Shown here piece after piece: positions 23,509 through 32,187 of a DNA stretch of 33,445 bases. The position numbers were made by a program, and so were the translations under genes. The notes below the pieces were generated by a model. The model was not told the DNA's origin and ran no database searches. It saw only the letters and a program-made list of their open reading frames with translations. Position 1 is the stretch's first letter. The number at the start of each line of letters is the position of its first letter. The DNA lies in the IMG/VR virus record IMGVR_UViG_3300030012_000508, positions 1-33,445 of that record. One strand, written 5' to 3'. This DNA comes from a virus.

Positions 23509-23996
23509 TGATTTGGCAATATGGAAATTATAAATTTGATTGTCAATTACAACCACCAACTTTAAATAAATTTAAAATATGGAAAGATAAATTTTTTAAA
23601 CTAGATAATGTTAGTAAGTATGATGTATGGCTTACTGGTGGATTTGTAGAAGAATGGAATACTAAAGATATAGATATAGTATTAAACAATAAACCTATAT
23701 ACAATGAATTACAAACTATAATGTCAGAAGCGATTAAAATAGGAATTGATAATAATATTTTTGTTGATATATGTCATTTAAATATGAAGCCTTTAGACTA
23801 TACTAAAACAAAAAAATCAGTGGAGGTAGTTAAAACTGTTGTTGGTAATAAGATTATACAAGATGGTAAAATGATTACAGATTGGACTAACTCTATAGAG
23901 GTGTATCCTAATTTATATCAATTTAAAAAAACGTATCCAACTAAAAAACAAATGAAAAGAATTTATAAATACAAACCAATTTTATTAAAGAATTAG
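23508..23996 (+). CDS. Minimal nucleotidyltransferase-fold protein
   Basis: This 162-residue protein carries the hallmark of the DNA polymerase beta-like nucleotidyltransferase superfamily: GG at residues 44-45 in WLTGGFVEEWNTKDIDIVL, the D-x-D pair at D54 and D56, and a third acidic residue D87 in NNIFVDICHLN. All three metal-binding acids are present, so it is probably active. The C-terminal half is basic (KKTYPTKKQMKRIYKYK). It sits inside the virion operon, joined by TAATG to the previous gene and followed at once by internal-protein genes. Substrate is unknown; transfer of a nucleotide to RNA or protein (host takeover after ejection) is one possibility. Confidence 0.75.
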   Translation: MIWQYGNYKFDCQLQPPTLNKFKIWKDKFFKLDNVSKYDVWLTGGFVEEWNTKDIDIVLNNKPIYNELQTIMSEAIKIGIDNNIFVDICHLNMKPLDYTKTKKSVEVVKTVVGNKIIQDGKMITDWTNSIEVYPNLYQFKKTYPTKKQMKRIYKYKPILLKN

Positions 23997-23997
23997 T

Positions 23998-25680
23998 ATG
24001 TCTAGAAGAAGTATATATAGTAGAAGACAATCAATGCCAGCGGGTACTTATGACAATCCCTTAGCTGATTTTCTTGATGCATTACCACAATATATTAATC
24101 AGTATCAGCAGAATCAATTAGCTCAAAAAAGATATCAAGATGAGATAGATTATAGAAATGAAAGAAATAGAATAGCTGATGAGAGGTATAATCAAGAGCT
24201 GGCATATAATATTAGTAGGCAAGAAGCTTTAGACGTTGAGAGAAAAAATAAAGAAAAAGAAGCGTTAGCAAAAACAAAAAGAGATGAAGAATATAGAGAT
24301 ACTAAATTAGTAATAGATTCTTTACCACCATTACAAAGAATTGACTATTTAATAAATCGGGGATTATCAGATGGAGTTGGTGTTGGTGATTTAACAAAGG
24401 TTCGTGAAGATTATAAGTCATTTAACGATGAGTTGCGTGATATTTTAAATATACAAACTGCTGGTAATCCTAATACTATTGCAGAAAAACAACTTAAAAT
24501 AAAAGATTTTAATATTAAGAATAGAGACAATCCACTATATACAACAGATTCAAATGCTTTTATAGAGGTTAATAGAATAAATAATAAATTAACATCTAGA
24601 CTATCTCAAATTTCTACTAATGGTTATGTAAATCCTAAATTTTGGGAAATAGTTAATCCTAAAGATGGTGCTACTGCTAAAATTGTTTATGATAAAAAAA
24701 CAGAAGAAATTGAAGCTTTAATACAGCAAGCAGGGATGACCGATAATAAAGTTAGGAAAGCAGAATTAAGAAAAGATATTGATGCTTTAGTTAATCAACA
24801 AAATAAATTAAAAGAAGAGTTTAAAGTAAAAACTGTTGAAGATATTGAATCTGAAAACCTCAGAGCTTTTGGGGACAAAAATATGCCCGATGCTTTAAGT
24901 AAGTTACAAAGCTTAATGCAAATGAATCCTGCTGGTGCACAGTCTATGGCTAGTGCAGTTTCTTCTGTTCCTTCAGATATAATTCCAGATCAACCAGCTA
25001 TAACAGATAGTGAAATGGATGATGTATCTAATCAAATAGCGATGAATCAAAAACAAGTAGAAGATAATTTAGCTATAATTAATGAGGATGTACCAGTTGT
25101 GGTTGATGCACAACAGCCAGTTCAATCTCCTGAAATTATTAATGAAATACAGGATACAAATGAATTACAGGATTTACCACAAGATACAGGATCTAATTTT
25201 ATTTTAGATAGAGTATTACCAGATAGAGTATCTGCTACAGAGTCTGTAGATGGGGATGAATCATCTTTACCACCTCTAGATATGGGTTTAGAAGATGATA
25301 TGACTGAGCAGATAGAGCCTATACAAAAAGAAGTAAAGCAAGTATCAGAGTTTAAATCTAATAAAGCTAAGAATAATCCTGCGGCATTTGCATCAGATTT
25401 AGGATCGAGTAGAAACTCTTTAGTCAAGAAATTATTTAACCTACTATCTGAGTATGAAAAAGCAGATCCAAGTAAGCAATCAAGAAGATTAAATAGTTTA
25501 AGCAAAAGCATACAGCAAACAAGTAAAAATTTAGCTAATAAGATTGGTGATTTTATTGATCCTCAAACTGGTGATTTTTCAGATAGTAATTATACAGATA
25601 AATTTTATACACAGCTATCAAGAGATACTGGTGTTTCAGTAAGTAAATTAAAAGATACTTTAAAAAGATTAGCCTCTTAA
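23998..25680 (+). CDS. Internal virion-type protein, coiled-coil rich
   Basis: This 560-residue hydrophilic protein has a basic N-terminus (MSRRSIYSRRQS), long charged helices (residues about 40-110, 230-290), a Gln- and Asp-rich acidic middle (about 330-440) and a helical Lys/Ser-rich C-terminal region. There is no catalytic motif. Composition and position directly before the 1345-residue protein recall the medium-size internal (ejection) proteins of podoviruses. Four bases separate it from the next gene. Confidence 0.55.
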   Translation: MSRRSIYSRRQSMPAGTYDNPLADFLDALPQYINQYQQNQLAQKRYQDEIDYRNERNRIADERYNQELAYNISRQEALDVERKNKEKEALAKTKRDEEYRDTKLVIDSLPPLQRIDYLINRGLSDGVGVGDLTKVREDYKSFNDELRDILNIQTAGNPNTIAEKQLKIKDFNIKNRDNPLYTTDSNAFIEVNRINNKLTSRLSQISTNGYVNPKFWEIVNPKDGATAKIVYDKKTEEIEALIQQAGMTDNKVRKAELRKDIDALVNQQNKLKEEFKVKTVEDIESENLRAFGDKNMPDALSKLQSLMQMNPAGAQSMASAVSSVPSDIIPDQPAITDSEMDDVSNQIAMNQKQVEDNLAIINEDVPVVVDAQQPVQSPEIINEIQDTNELQDLPQDTGSNFILDRVLPDRVSATESVDGDESSLPPLDMGLEDDMTEQIEPIQKEVKQVSEFKSNKAKNNPAAFASDLGSSRNSLVKKLFNLLSEYEKADPSKQSRRLNSLSKSIQQTSKNLANKIGDFIDPQTGDFSDSNYTDKFYTQLSRDTGVSVSKLKDTLKRLAS

Positions 25681-25684
25681 TAAT

Positions 25685-28600
25685 ATGTCTGCTAAACCAG
25701 AACAATACGATCTTTACGATAAGACGTTAGACATATTATTTAAAAACCCACAATTAGCAACAGATAATATCCTACAACAGGTAGATGCTACTGGTGACTA
25801 TCTAGAATCTTCTTATGATGTTGATGATTCATTTGACCCTTTAAAGTTTATATCAGAAAGAGATTCTGAAATAGAAAAGCTTAGTACTTCTAGTCAGGAT
25901 GAAACTATATATGGGTATCAGCCTCCTAGTTGGATGCCAGACTGGGTAAAAGCTGGATATCAAAATAGTATTACAGGACTTACAGAGAGAGTTAAGAATG
26001 GACAGCCCATAAAAAATTATGATTTAAATTTACTGGAAGATGTTGGTGCTACGTTAATTTCTTTTTTACAACCATTAGACCTTGCAACTATGGTAGCTGG
26101 TGGTGGTATAGGTGGCTTTGGAGCTAGGACTGCATTGAAAGAAGGTGCAAAGCAAGCTATTAAACAAGGATTGAAAAAGACATCTACTAAAAAATTAATT
26201 GCAAATAAGATAGATGATAAAGTAGCAATGCAAGTATTGGGCAGTGCTCCCGATCAAGCTATAAAAGCAATGATAAAAGCAGAAATACCTGAAGCTACAG
26301 CTAGGAGAGCAGTACAAAATGCCGCTCCTAGGGTGGTTCATAAAGCATTGATACAGGGTGCAGGTGGTGGTGTAGGGTTAGGTTTTTATAGTGGTTTATC
26401 AACTGCGTTAGCTACAAAGATAGAGCAGGGTGATGTAGATGAAGTAGTAGCCCTAAAAGAAGGTTTGAAAGGTGCTGTACTTGGTGCAGTTACAAGTGGT
26501 ACACAACCAGTGTCAAGAGCTTTTTTTAATAAATTAAAACCTGCAACAACTAAGGCACAAAAAATAGTACAGGAAACAGCAGTTAAGGCAATAGAAACAG
26601 CAGAGTTTGGTACAATAGCACCAGTTCTTAGTGGTGAAGATATTAATGTAGAAGGATATGTACATGCGGCGGCTACTATAGGTGGATTAACAGCACAGAG
26701 GTATGCATTTGGAGCGGCTAAAAAAGGTTACAATGCAATGCGTACTAAAAAATATGATAGTATTCACGATGCTGAAACTGCCGCTAGATATGCCATGGAG
26801 CAAAGAGGTGGTCAAAGAGGAGAGTTATCTCCACAAAGAAATATTATAGAACTAGAAGAAGTTTTTGTAAATAAAAATGGAACTAGATATGATAAATTAA
26901 AATTCGATGATAAAAATAAAAGAGTTACTTTAAGAAATAAAAAAACCCAAAAAGAAGAAACTGTTTCTTATGATAGTTTTAATAGAGTAATGTTTAGAAG
27001 GGAGAGCTCTGCTCAGACACCAGAGGGTTTGGCTAGAGGTAGAAATACTAAGATATCTAAATTGCAAAAACAATTAGGTTTTAGTGATGAAAAAATAAAA
27101 GAGTATGCTGGTGTTGTAAAAATAGAAGGAACTATAGATAAAAAAGATCCAAGGGGATTAAAGGGTTTAACAGCAGTTGAACAAGTAAAGTTACTAAATG
27201 AATTAAGACATGAGAAAAGAGTTTCTGATTTAAAAGATTTTTTTGTAAAAGCTGGATGGGAAGGGGATTTATTACCTAAAAAAAGATTTTTAGATGAGTT
27301 AATGCCAACACTACCTAAAGTTTGGAGACAGACAAAAAATAGAGTATCTACTCAGCTTGGAAATCTTGTTATAAAAGAATTAAATAAAGCTGATGCTTTA
27401 GAGTTAACAACATTAGGAACATTTTTACAAGAATTAAAAGCGACTGGGCTTTTAGAAGGAGGTTTGTTTAGAAAGAAAAAACAGGCTAAAAGAGCAAGTG
27501 AGATAGCTGATGCATTAGAAGACCCTAGGTATAATCCAAATAATACTAAACTAGGTAGGCAACTTCCACACTTTGATGAAGTAATAAAGATAAAGAAAGT
27601 GCTAAAAAATATATGGGATAGAGCTGAAGAAGCTGGTATTGATCTAGGTAGGTATGAAGAAAATTATTTTCCTCACATGATAAAACCTGAATTTTTAGCA
27701 AAGTTTACTAAGGATATAGCAAAGATTGGTTCTGAAAATCCATCTATAATTTTTGACAATCCATCAACTACTCAACGAAAATCTTTTCAAGATCTTGTTG
27801 TTAGTTATATAAAAAATAAAAAATTAGACCCTAGTACGATAGTAGTATTAGAAGATTTGGGAAATGTAAAAAAGAATATAAAGAAAGACTCAAGAGGTAA
27901 TGTAATAAGCGAAACTATTACAGACAAACCTAGGGATTATGCTAGAAAAGTATCTCAAGCACTTTATGAATTAAGTCAAAATGTTACTGTTGAGTACCAT
28001 AATGTAGCTAAAAATGCAGAGATATCTAGGACTGCTGAAAAAATACCTAAAGCATTTTTAGAAAGAGATGCTAGACTCGTGCTTGCTAGATACACTAAAC
28101 AGTTAGCTAGAAGAATATCATTTGTTGAAATGTTTGGAAGGAATGGTGAAAAATTATATGGTAAGATAGCTGGATTAAGAAAAGCCTCTAAAGATCAGGT
28201 TACTCAAAATTTAAAACTTTCAAAAAAATTAGCAGAAGAAGCTAGGTTGTTAGACCAATTATTTAAATCATACACTAATCAAATAGAAATAGATCCTACT
28301 TATAACTGGAAAACTCCTACTGCAAGAAAGTTTTGGAGTGATGTTGTCAATTTAGAAATAGGTACAAAGATAGGATTGGGTTTTGCTGTAGTTCCTAATA
28401 TAACTCAGTTGTTTATATCTACAGCAGTTAAGACTGGTTATATGCCTATAATAAAGGGTACATTAAAAATGGCTATGCCAACTAAAGAAGGTAAAAAATA
28501 CAGAGATGAGATAAGAAAGTCTGGTGTATCTAATTTAAGTGTATTTCAACTTATTGCTGGGCTTGAACCATCAGAGGGGTGGACTTCTACATTTGCTAAT

Positions 28601-29722
28601 GTAACTACAAAGGCTACAGGGTTTCAGTTTGCTAATAAAATAAATCAATTAGTATCAGCGGCGGCGGCTAAAGAATGGATATCCGCATTACAGAAAACAG
28701 CTAATAATAAGAGTTCATTGGTAGATATAGGAATACCATCTATTTTTGGAGGTAGAAGAATTAACAGAAGGCAATGGGCTATTGATAATTTAAAGGCATT
28801 AGGTATTGAGAATAGTAAAGTTAATTTTAATTCTAAAAAGGGAAAGCAGTTAGAATTAGAAGCTATGTATAGATTTTCAAGAGATAGTCAGTTACAGAGA
28901 AATGTAATTAACGAAGCATCAGCTATGCTTGATCCTCGTTGGCGACCATTCTTTTTGTTTAAAAAGTTTGGTTACAAACAATTTAATTGGATGAGAGAAC
29001 AATTAACTATGGAACTAAAGCGTGGTAATATATTCCCTATGTTAAGACTAGCGGCGGCTGGTATGGCTGGTGGAGAAATGGTTACTTGGGCAAGAGATTA
29101 TTTAGCAGAGTACATATCAGGTAATAAAGTATATGATGACAATAGATTTTTATTGTTTAAAGATTTGCCAGAGGCAGTTCCTATGACATCTCAAGGTATG
29201 AGTCAAGATGTTGATATGAGAAACTTTACAACAAATGATTTTATAGATAGGTTTGCTTCTGTTGGTGCATTTGGTGTGATTGGAGATATTGTAGCAAATG
29301 AAAATAGAATAAGGGCATTAGAGTTTGCATTTAAACCAGCGGTAGTTCAAGACTTTGATAAGATATGGAGTGCTTTTACTAGAACATTAAATGATTCAAA
29401 AGATTATGGTATAGGTGCGGCACTAAGAGCTCCTAAATATATTGCACCATTATTAGGAACTATACCAAGGAGAGGATTAGAAAGATTTGAGAGAAAGCTT
29501 GCACCCGGACAGAGAGAATCTTATGTTAAAAGAATAAAGCAAATAAGACTACCTGAGATTAAGCAAGCTATTATAGATGGGGATAGTGATAAAGCTTTTA
29601 GAATTATTCAAAATTATAATAATGCTTTTGGTAATGAGAATCCAATCTTACCAGAGGACTGGAGTCCTACAAAAATAACAGATTACATGATTAATAAAAT
29701 AAAAAAGAAACAAAGACCTTAA
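25685..29722 (+). CDS. Giant internal virion / ejection protein
   Basis: This 1345-residue protein is the largest in the window. It has hydrophobic Gly-rich stretches near 115-145 (SFLQPLDLATMVAGGGIGGF) and 218-240. A Lys-rich helical middle contains the motif ENYFPHMI (near residue 660), which I know from large phage internal and polyvalent proteins. The C-terminal half has conserved-looking LGFAVVPNITQLFIS and FFLFKKFGYKQFNWMREQ. No lysozyme or transglycosylase motif was seen. Podoviral proteins of this kind are ejected before the DNA and form a channel across the envelope. The gene ends the rightward block; its stop overlaps the stop of the leftward operon. Confidence 0.65.
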   Translation: MSAKPEQYDLYDKTLDILFKNPQLATDNILQQVDATGDYLESSYDVDDSFDPLKFISERDSEIEKLSTSSQDETIYGYQPPSWMPDWVKAGYQNSITGLTERVKNGQPIKNYDLNLLEDVGATLISFLQPLDLATMVAGGGIGGFGARTALKEGAKQAIKQGLKKTSTKKLIANKIDDKVAMQVLGSAPDQAIKAMIKAEIPEATARRAVQNAAPRVVHKALIQGAGGGVGLGFYSGLSTALATKIEQGDVDEVVALKEGLKGAVLGAVTSGTQPVSRAFFNKLKPATTKAQKIVQETAVKAIETAEFGTIAPVLSGEDINVEGYVHAAATIGGLTAQRYAFGAAKKGYNAMRTKKYDSIHDAETAARYAMEQRGGQRGELSPQRNIIELEEVFVNKNGTRYDKLKFDDKNKRVTLRNKKTQKEETVSYDSFNRVMFRRESSAQTPEGLARGRNTKISKLQKQLGFSDEKIKEYAGVVKIEGTIDKKDPRGLKGLTAVEQVKLLNELRHEKRVSDLKDFFVKAGWEGDLLPKKRFLDELMPTLPKVWRQTKNRVSTQLGNLVIKELNKADALELTTLGTFLQELKATGLLEGGLFRKKKQAKRASEIADALEDPRYNPNNTKLGRQLPHFDEVIKIKKVLKNIWDRAEEAGIDLGRYEENYFPHMIKPEFLAKFTKDIAKIGSENPSIIFDNPSTTQRKSFQDLVVSYIKNKKLDPSTIVVLEDLGNVKKNIKKDSRGNVISETITDKPRDYARKVSQALYELSQNVTVEYHNVAKNAEISRTAEKIPKAFLERDARLVLARYTKQLARRISFVEMFGRNGEKLYGKIAGLRKASKDQVTQNLKLSKKLAEEARLLDQLFKSYTNQIEIDPTYNWKTPTARKFWSDVVNLEIGTKIGLGFAVVPNITQLFISTAVKTGYMPIIKGTLKMAMPTKEGKKYRDEIRKSGVSNLSVFQLIAGLEPSEGWTSTFANVTTKATGFQFANKINQLVSAAAAKEWISALQKTANNKSSLVDIGIPSIFGGRRINRRQWAIDNLKALGIENSKVNFNSKKGKQLELEAMYRFSRDSQLQRNVINEASAMLDPRWRPFFLFKKFGYKQFNWMREQLTMELKRGNIFPMLRLAAAGMAGGEMVTWARDYLAEYISGNKVYDDNRFLLFKDLPEAVPMTSQGMSQDVDMRNFTTNDFIDRFASVGAFGVIGDIVANENRIRALEFAFKPAVVQDFDKIWSAFTRTLNDSKDYGIGAALRAPKYIAPLLGTIPRRGLERFERKLAPGQRESYVKRIKQIRLPEIKQAIIDGDSDKAFRIIQNYNNAFGNENPILPEDWSPTKITDYMINKIKKKQRP

Positions 29723-29979
29723 TCATCATACTTATCATCCATCATTTGCAACGCTTCTTCAGCGTAGCTATCCTCACCAACACTTCTCCAAAACTCAGCT
29801 AGTCTTCTGTAATATTCATTAGTACTTATAACTCTATTCATACACATACCAACCAACTTAGTAAGTTCTTTTCTTTCATAGTCTTTAAGTTGCTCACTAT
29901 CAGGTATGATCGTATCATCACTAAAGTAATTCCACTTTATACTTTTTCTTTCTTGTGGGTAATCATCTAATATATCCAT
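29719..29979 (-). CDS. Small acidic hypothetical protein
   Basis: This 86-residue, acidic, helical protein (KDYERKELTKLVGMCMNRVI, NEYYRRLAEFWRSVGEDSYA) has a tetratricopeptide-like feel but no assignable family. It is the last gene of the leftward block. Its stop shares the palindrome TTAA (29719-29722) with the stop of the rightward giant gene, so no terminator separates the two operons. It starts immediately before the end of its upstream neighbour with a good Shine-Dalgarno sequence (TAGGAGTTAG). Confidence 0.6.
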   Translation of the reverse strand: MDILDDYPQERKSIKWNYFSDDTIIPDSEQLKDYERKELTKLVGMCMNRVISTNEYYRRLAEFWRSVGEDSYAEEALQMMDDKYDD

Positions 29980-29980
29980 T

Positions 29981-30220
29981 CTAACTCCTATTTGTTTTTA
30001 ATATTTGATATTCTTCTCTTTTAGCTTTGGTAAAATTATTTCTTTTACCTTTAGACATCTTCATCCAGCACTCATCTAATGCTTCTACCCTAGTATCAAA
30101 CCCTGATGACACACCACAAAACAATCTATCTGTATCATCATAATCTTCAATATATGGATTCCACTTAGATTTAGTACAAAAAGCACATACTTTGTTTAAT
30201 ATCGTACAAAATTCAAACAT
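29981..30220 (-). CDS. Small cysteine-containing hypothetical protein
   Basis: This 79-residue protein has Cys at 5, 12, 15, 35 and 50 (MFEFC, VCAFCTK, LFCGV, DECWMK) and a C-terminal basic helix (KGKRNNFTKAKREE). The pattern could bind zinc, but spacing does not fit a named ribbon. It lies downstream of a clear leftward terminator, so it should have its own promoter in 30221-30303; I see no convincing one. The ribosome binding site is weak. Confidence 0.55.
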   Translation of the reverse strand: MFEFCTILNKVCAFCTKSKWNPYIEDYDDTDRLFCGVSSGFDTRVEALDECWMKMSKGKRNNFTKAKREEYQILKTNRS

Positions 30221-30303
30221 TGAAGAAAAAAAGTGTTCCTAGGATGCCGTATTTAGCCATAAAAAAAGTTTTTTGATATAAGTATCGCTTAATTATTTTA
30301 TTA

Positions 30304-30328
30304 ATAAAAAGGGGGCACTAGCCCCCTC
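30304..30328 (-). terminator. Rho-independent terminator of the leftward recombination operon
   Basis: On the minus strand AGGGGGC (30327-30321) pairs with GCCCCCT (30316-30310) around a 4-base loop, followed by a U-rich run (TTTTTATTAAT). The stem is 7 bp and almost pure G-C in an A+T-rich genome. It sits 24 bases after the stop of the DUF736-like gene. The plus-strand side lacks a T run, so it acts on leftward transcription only. Confidence 0.9.
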
Positions 30329-30351
30329 ATTATTAAACAAGACTGAAAACC

Positions 30352-30564
30352 CTAGAAAGGGCTGTCTTTTTTCTTGTAAGGCTCACTGATAGACCCAGAT
30401 AAGTATCTTTTTCCATTCTTATCTTCATTAATCCACATAGAGACTTGTTTTTCTTCTCCATTGATTAATCCAGTACCAGTGTAATCAGGCTTCTTATCGC
30501 CTTCCTTTTTGTAATCATTCTTCCAAAGCTTGAAAGACTGATCTTTTTGTTTGTATTCAGCCAT
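30352..30564 (-). CDS. DUF736-like small protein
   Basis: This 70-residue beta-rich protein has the order KLWKNDYK, then KPDYTGTGLINGEEKQVSMW, then KNGKRYLSGSI, resembling DUF736 and related small phage proteins found beside replication genes. Many such proteins are adjacent to single-strand-binding or nuclease genes; the function is unknown. It is the last gene before the terminator and has its own strong Shine-Dalgarno sequence (AAGGAG) downstream of a 100-base structured leader, so it may be expressed separately from the genes upstream. Confidence 0.65.
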   Translation of the reverse strand: MAEYKQKDQSFKLWKNDYKKEGDKKPDYTGTGLINGEEKQVSMWINEDKNGKRYLSGSISEPYKKKDSPF

Positions 30565-30583
30565 GCTGTTTTCTCCTTATTAT

Positions 30584-30665
30584 GAGATGGTCTACCTTAT
30601 CTTTAGTTCGCCAACCAATTTCATTTAAAAGTCTCTCATTTTAAATTTATAAAGTAGACCACCTC
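30584..30665. repeat. Long nested inverted repeat in the leader of the DUF736-like gene
   Basis: Bases 30584-30600 pair with 30649-30665 over 17 positions with only two A-C mismatches; the core is GGTCTAC/GTAGACC. Inside is a second perfect 8-bp pair, ATTTAAAA (30623-30630) with TTTTAAAT (30639-30646). No U-run follows on either strand, so this is not a simple terminator. It fills most of the 113-base gap between two leftward genes and would be transcribed as a structured 5' leader just before the Shine-Dalgarno sequence. Confidence 0.75.
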
Positions 30666-30677
30666 GTTTGTTAACAA

Positions 30678-31004
30678 TTAGTCTGCCATCTCTTTCATTA
30701 TAGATAGCATATTTAAAAAGTATTCATAGTCTAATACGATATAAGGCTTACCTCTATCTTCTCTAACTACAACTCCTTCTTCTTCTTTTTCAGGCTTGAG
30801 CCATTGAGCAATGCGAGTTCTTCTTTTGCATCCATACCAATGACCTTCAATCTCTATGTCGCCTTGCTCATGTTGTGCACCACCCCTATCACGATTAAAT
30901 GCCTCTAGTCCTAAATCTTTTGCCATGCGTACAGCTTGCCTTTGTAGTTCTGCTCCACGCTGTCTCGCCCTTCTACCTCTTCTTACATTTTCTTTATTCT
31001 TCAT
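30678..31004 (-). CDS. PD-(D/E)XK/Hjc-like nuclease with atypical active site
   Basis: This roughly 108-residue basic protein looks like a phage Holliday-junction-resolvase or VRR-type nuclease: RGAELQRQAVRMAKDLG with E19, NRDRGGAQHEQGDIEIEG with D49, then HWYGCKRRTRIAQWLK with K60. In the PD-(D/E)XK pattern the residue two before the lysine should be acidic; here it is glycine (G58; codons GGA TGC AAA), so activity may be altered. The start at 31004 is chosen because the ATG overlaps the upstream TGA and GAGG lies 7 bases before it; ATG 31010 is too close to that site. Confidence 0.65.
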   Translation of the reverse strand: MKNKENVRRGRRARQRGAELQRQAVRMAKDLGLEAFNRDRGGAQHEQGDIEIEGHWYGCKRRTRIAQWLKPEKEEEGVVVREDRGKPYIVLDYEYFLNMLSIMKEMAD

Positions 31005-31261
31005 TCGCATACCTCACATACTTCACCATATATTGTAGAAGTTTCTTGATGTTCTCTATTTAACATTGCTTCTTCTATCTTATTCTTCATATTAGATTTA
31101 ATCTTTTTTAGATCTTTTAATAACATCTCATAAGGCTTTCTCCAGTCAGCACTATCCTGAAATGGTATCTCTATCCTGATTAAGTTTTCTAATGAGTTTA
31201 TCATAAGCTCTACTTCTTGCAGTGAGAATTTAATATTTGCTACACACTTTTGTTTCTTCAT
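31001..31261 (-). CDS. Small helical hypothetical protein
   Basis: This 86-residue, mostly helical, basic protein (SLQEVELMINSLENLIRIEI, KPYEMLLKDLKKIKSNMKNK) ends in a Cys-Glu tail (EVCEVCE). It has ATGA overlaps on both sides, so it is translated together with the two nuclease genes around it. No family is recognised. The short CxxC at the end could bind a metal only as part of a complex. A regulatory or accessory role for the nucleases is possible. Confidence 0.55.
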   Translation of the reverse strand: MKKQKCVANIKFSLQEVELMINSLENLIRIEIPFQDSADWRKPYEMLLKDLKKIKSNMKNKIEEAMLNREHQETSTIYGEVCEVCE

Positions 31262-31710
31262 AATATGTCATCCTTAACTAGTTCTTTTATTTTATTACTA
31301 TACATATATAAATCTTTTTTAGGTACTAAGTAAGCTTGTTTGCTTATCTCATCACCTTCACCAATAAATTCTACCAGATTATAATCTTCAAACTCTACCA
31401 TTTCTTTTAATCTTTCTAATGTGATCCACACTATTTCTGTTTCATCTAAATGAAATACCCACCAATCAGCAGTGGTAGTCTGTAAGCCTGATGGTCTATT
31501 GTTCATTTCCATTTCTATAACTACGTTGCCAGTATATTGTGATTTAAAATCTTTCTTTACTTCTATTGTTTTATTTATCTCAGGTATCATTATATCATAT
31601 TCTTTATGATACCCTTCTTTGATATATGCTTTAGGATATTTATTCTGCACCATTTTTAATATAATATTTTCAGATTGCTTACCGCTTGATAAAGACTCAT
31701 TGAACTTCAT
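31258..31710 (-). CDS. PD-(D/E)XK nuclease
   Basis: This 150-residue protein has an intact PD-(D/E)XK active site: E14 in GKQSENIILKM, D39 in KEYDIMIPE, and E50-x-K52 in KTIEVKKDFK. Conserved-looking NRPSGLQTTTADWWVF follows, as in phage nucleases that resolve or trim DNA. The C-terminal part is helical. It is linked by TAATG to the likely DNA-binding gene before it. A recombination or repair endonuclease is likely; the precise substrate is not shown. Confidence 0.75.
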   Translation of the reverse strand: MKFNESLSSGKQSENIILKMVQNKYPKAYIKEGYHKEYDIMIPEINKTIEVKKDFKSQYTGNVVIEMEMNNRPSGLQTTTADWWVFHLDETEIVWITLERLKEMVEFEDYNLVEFIGEGDEISKQAYLVPKKDLYMYSNKIKELVKDDIL

Positions 31711-32186
31711 TAGAATGGCACTTCCGCAGGTTTCTGTAATTGAATTGTTCTACATACTGGATAAGCTATTTCAGAATCCAAATCATTTATAAAACGTTTT
31801 ATAAATACATCTATCAATACAACAGCACCTTTTATATCATTTAGGTATAGGAAAGGCAGTTGCCCACCTTCCCTATCCTTTTTGCGGAGTCCCATTACGG
31901 ACAAGAATTTTGCAAAGCCCCAGTTTTTACTATGGTCGTATAAAGAATCGCCTACCTTCTTATATCTGAAAATGCCATTATCTATCACAGAGCAACCATC
32001 ATATTGGGGATGACTTTCTTTGTCAATAGCATACACTGGTTTAAATACATCAGCAATATGTTTGCCGAACCTGACATTCTCAGATATAGAAAGATCTGTT
32101 ATCACAGCAGTATATCTGCCTTTTGGTACAGAAAGTCTATTATCATCCAAATCACTTGGATAGTAAGCATCCCCAATGTCAACCAT
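31710..32186 (-). CDS. Probable single-strand DNA-binding or recombination-associated protein
   Basis: In this 158-residue protein a beta-rich central part (VPKGRYTAVITDLSISENVR, GKHIADVFKPVYAI) has the look of an OB fold. Later LNDIKGAVVLIDVFIKRFIN is compatible with another beta-helix unit. It follows the small helical gene by a few bases with a good Shine-Dalgarno sequence (AAAGGAT) and is coupled to the nuclease downstream. Phage nucleases in this setting usually pair with ssDNA-binding proteins, so that role is favoured; no motif proves it. Confidence 0.45.
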   Translation of the reverse strand: MVDIGDAYYPSDLDDNRLSVPKGRYTAVITDLSISENVRFGKHIADVFKPVYAIDKESHPQYDGCSVIDNGIFRYKKVGDSLYDHSKNWGFAKFLSVMGLRKKDREGGQLPFLYLNDIKGAVVLIDVFIKRFINDLDSEIAYPVCRTIQLQKPAEVPF

Positions 32187-32187
32187 A

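Noticed and set aside
30222-30270. 15-codon leader frame (MAKYGILGTLFFFNV) whose TGA overlaps the start of the 30220 gene
   Set aside because: No Shine-Dalgarno sequence precedes it and it is too short to separate from chance in a T-rich stretch, although the overlap is suggestive.
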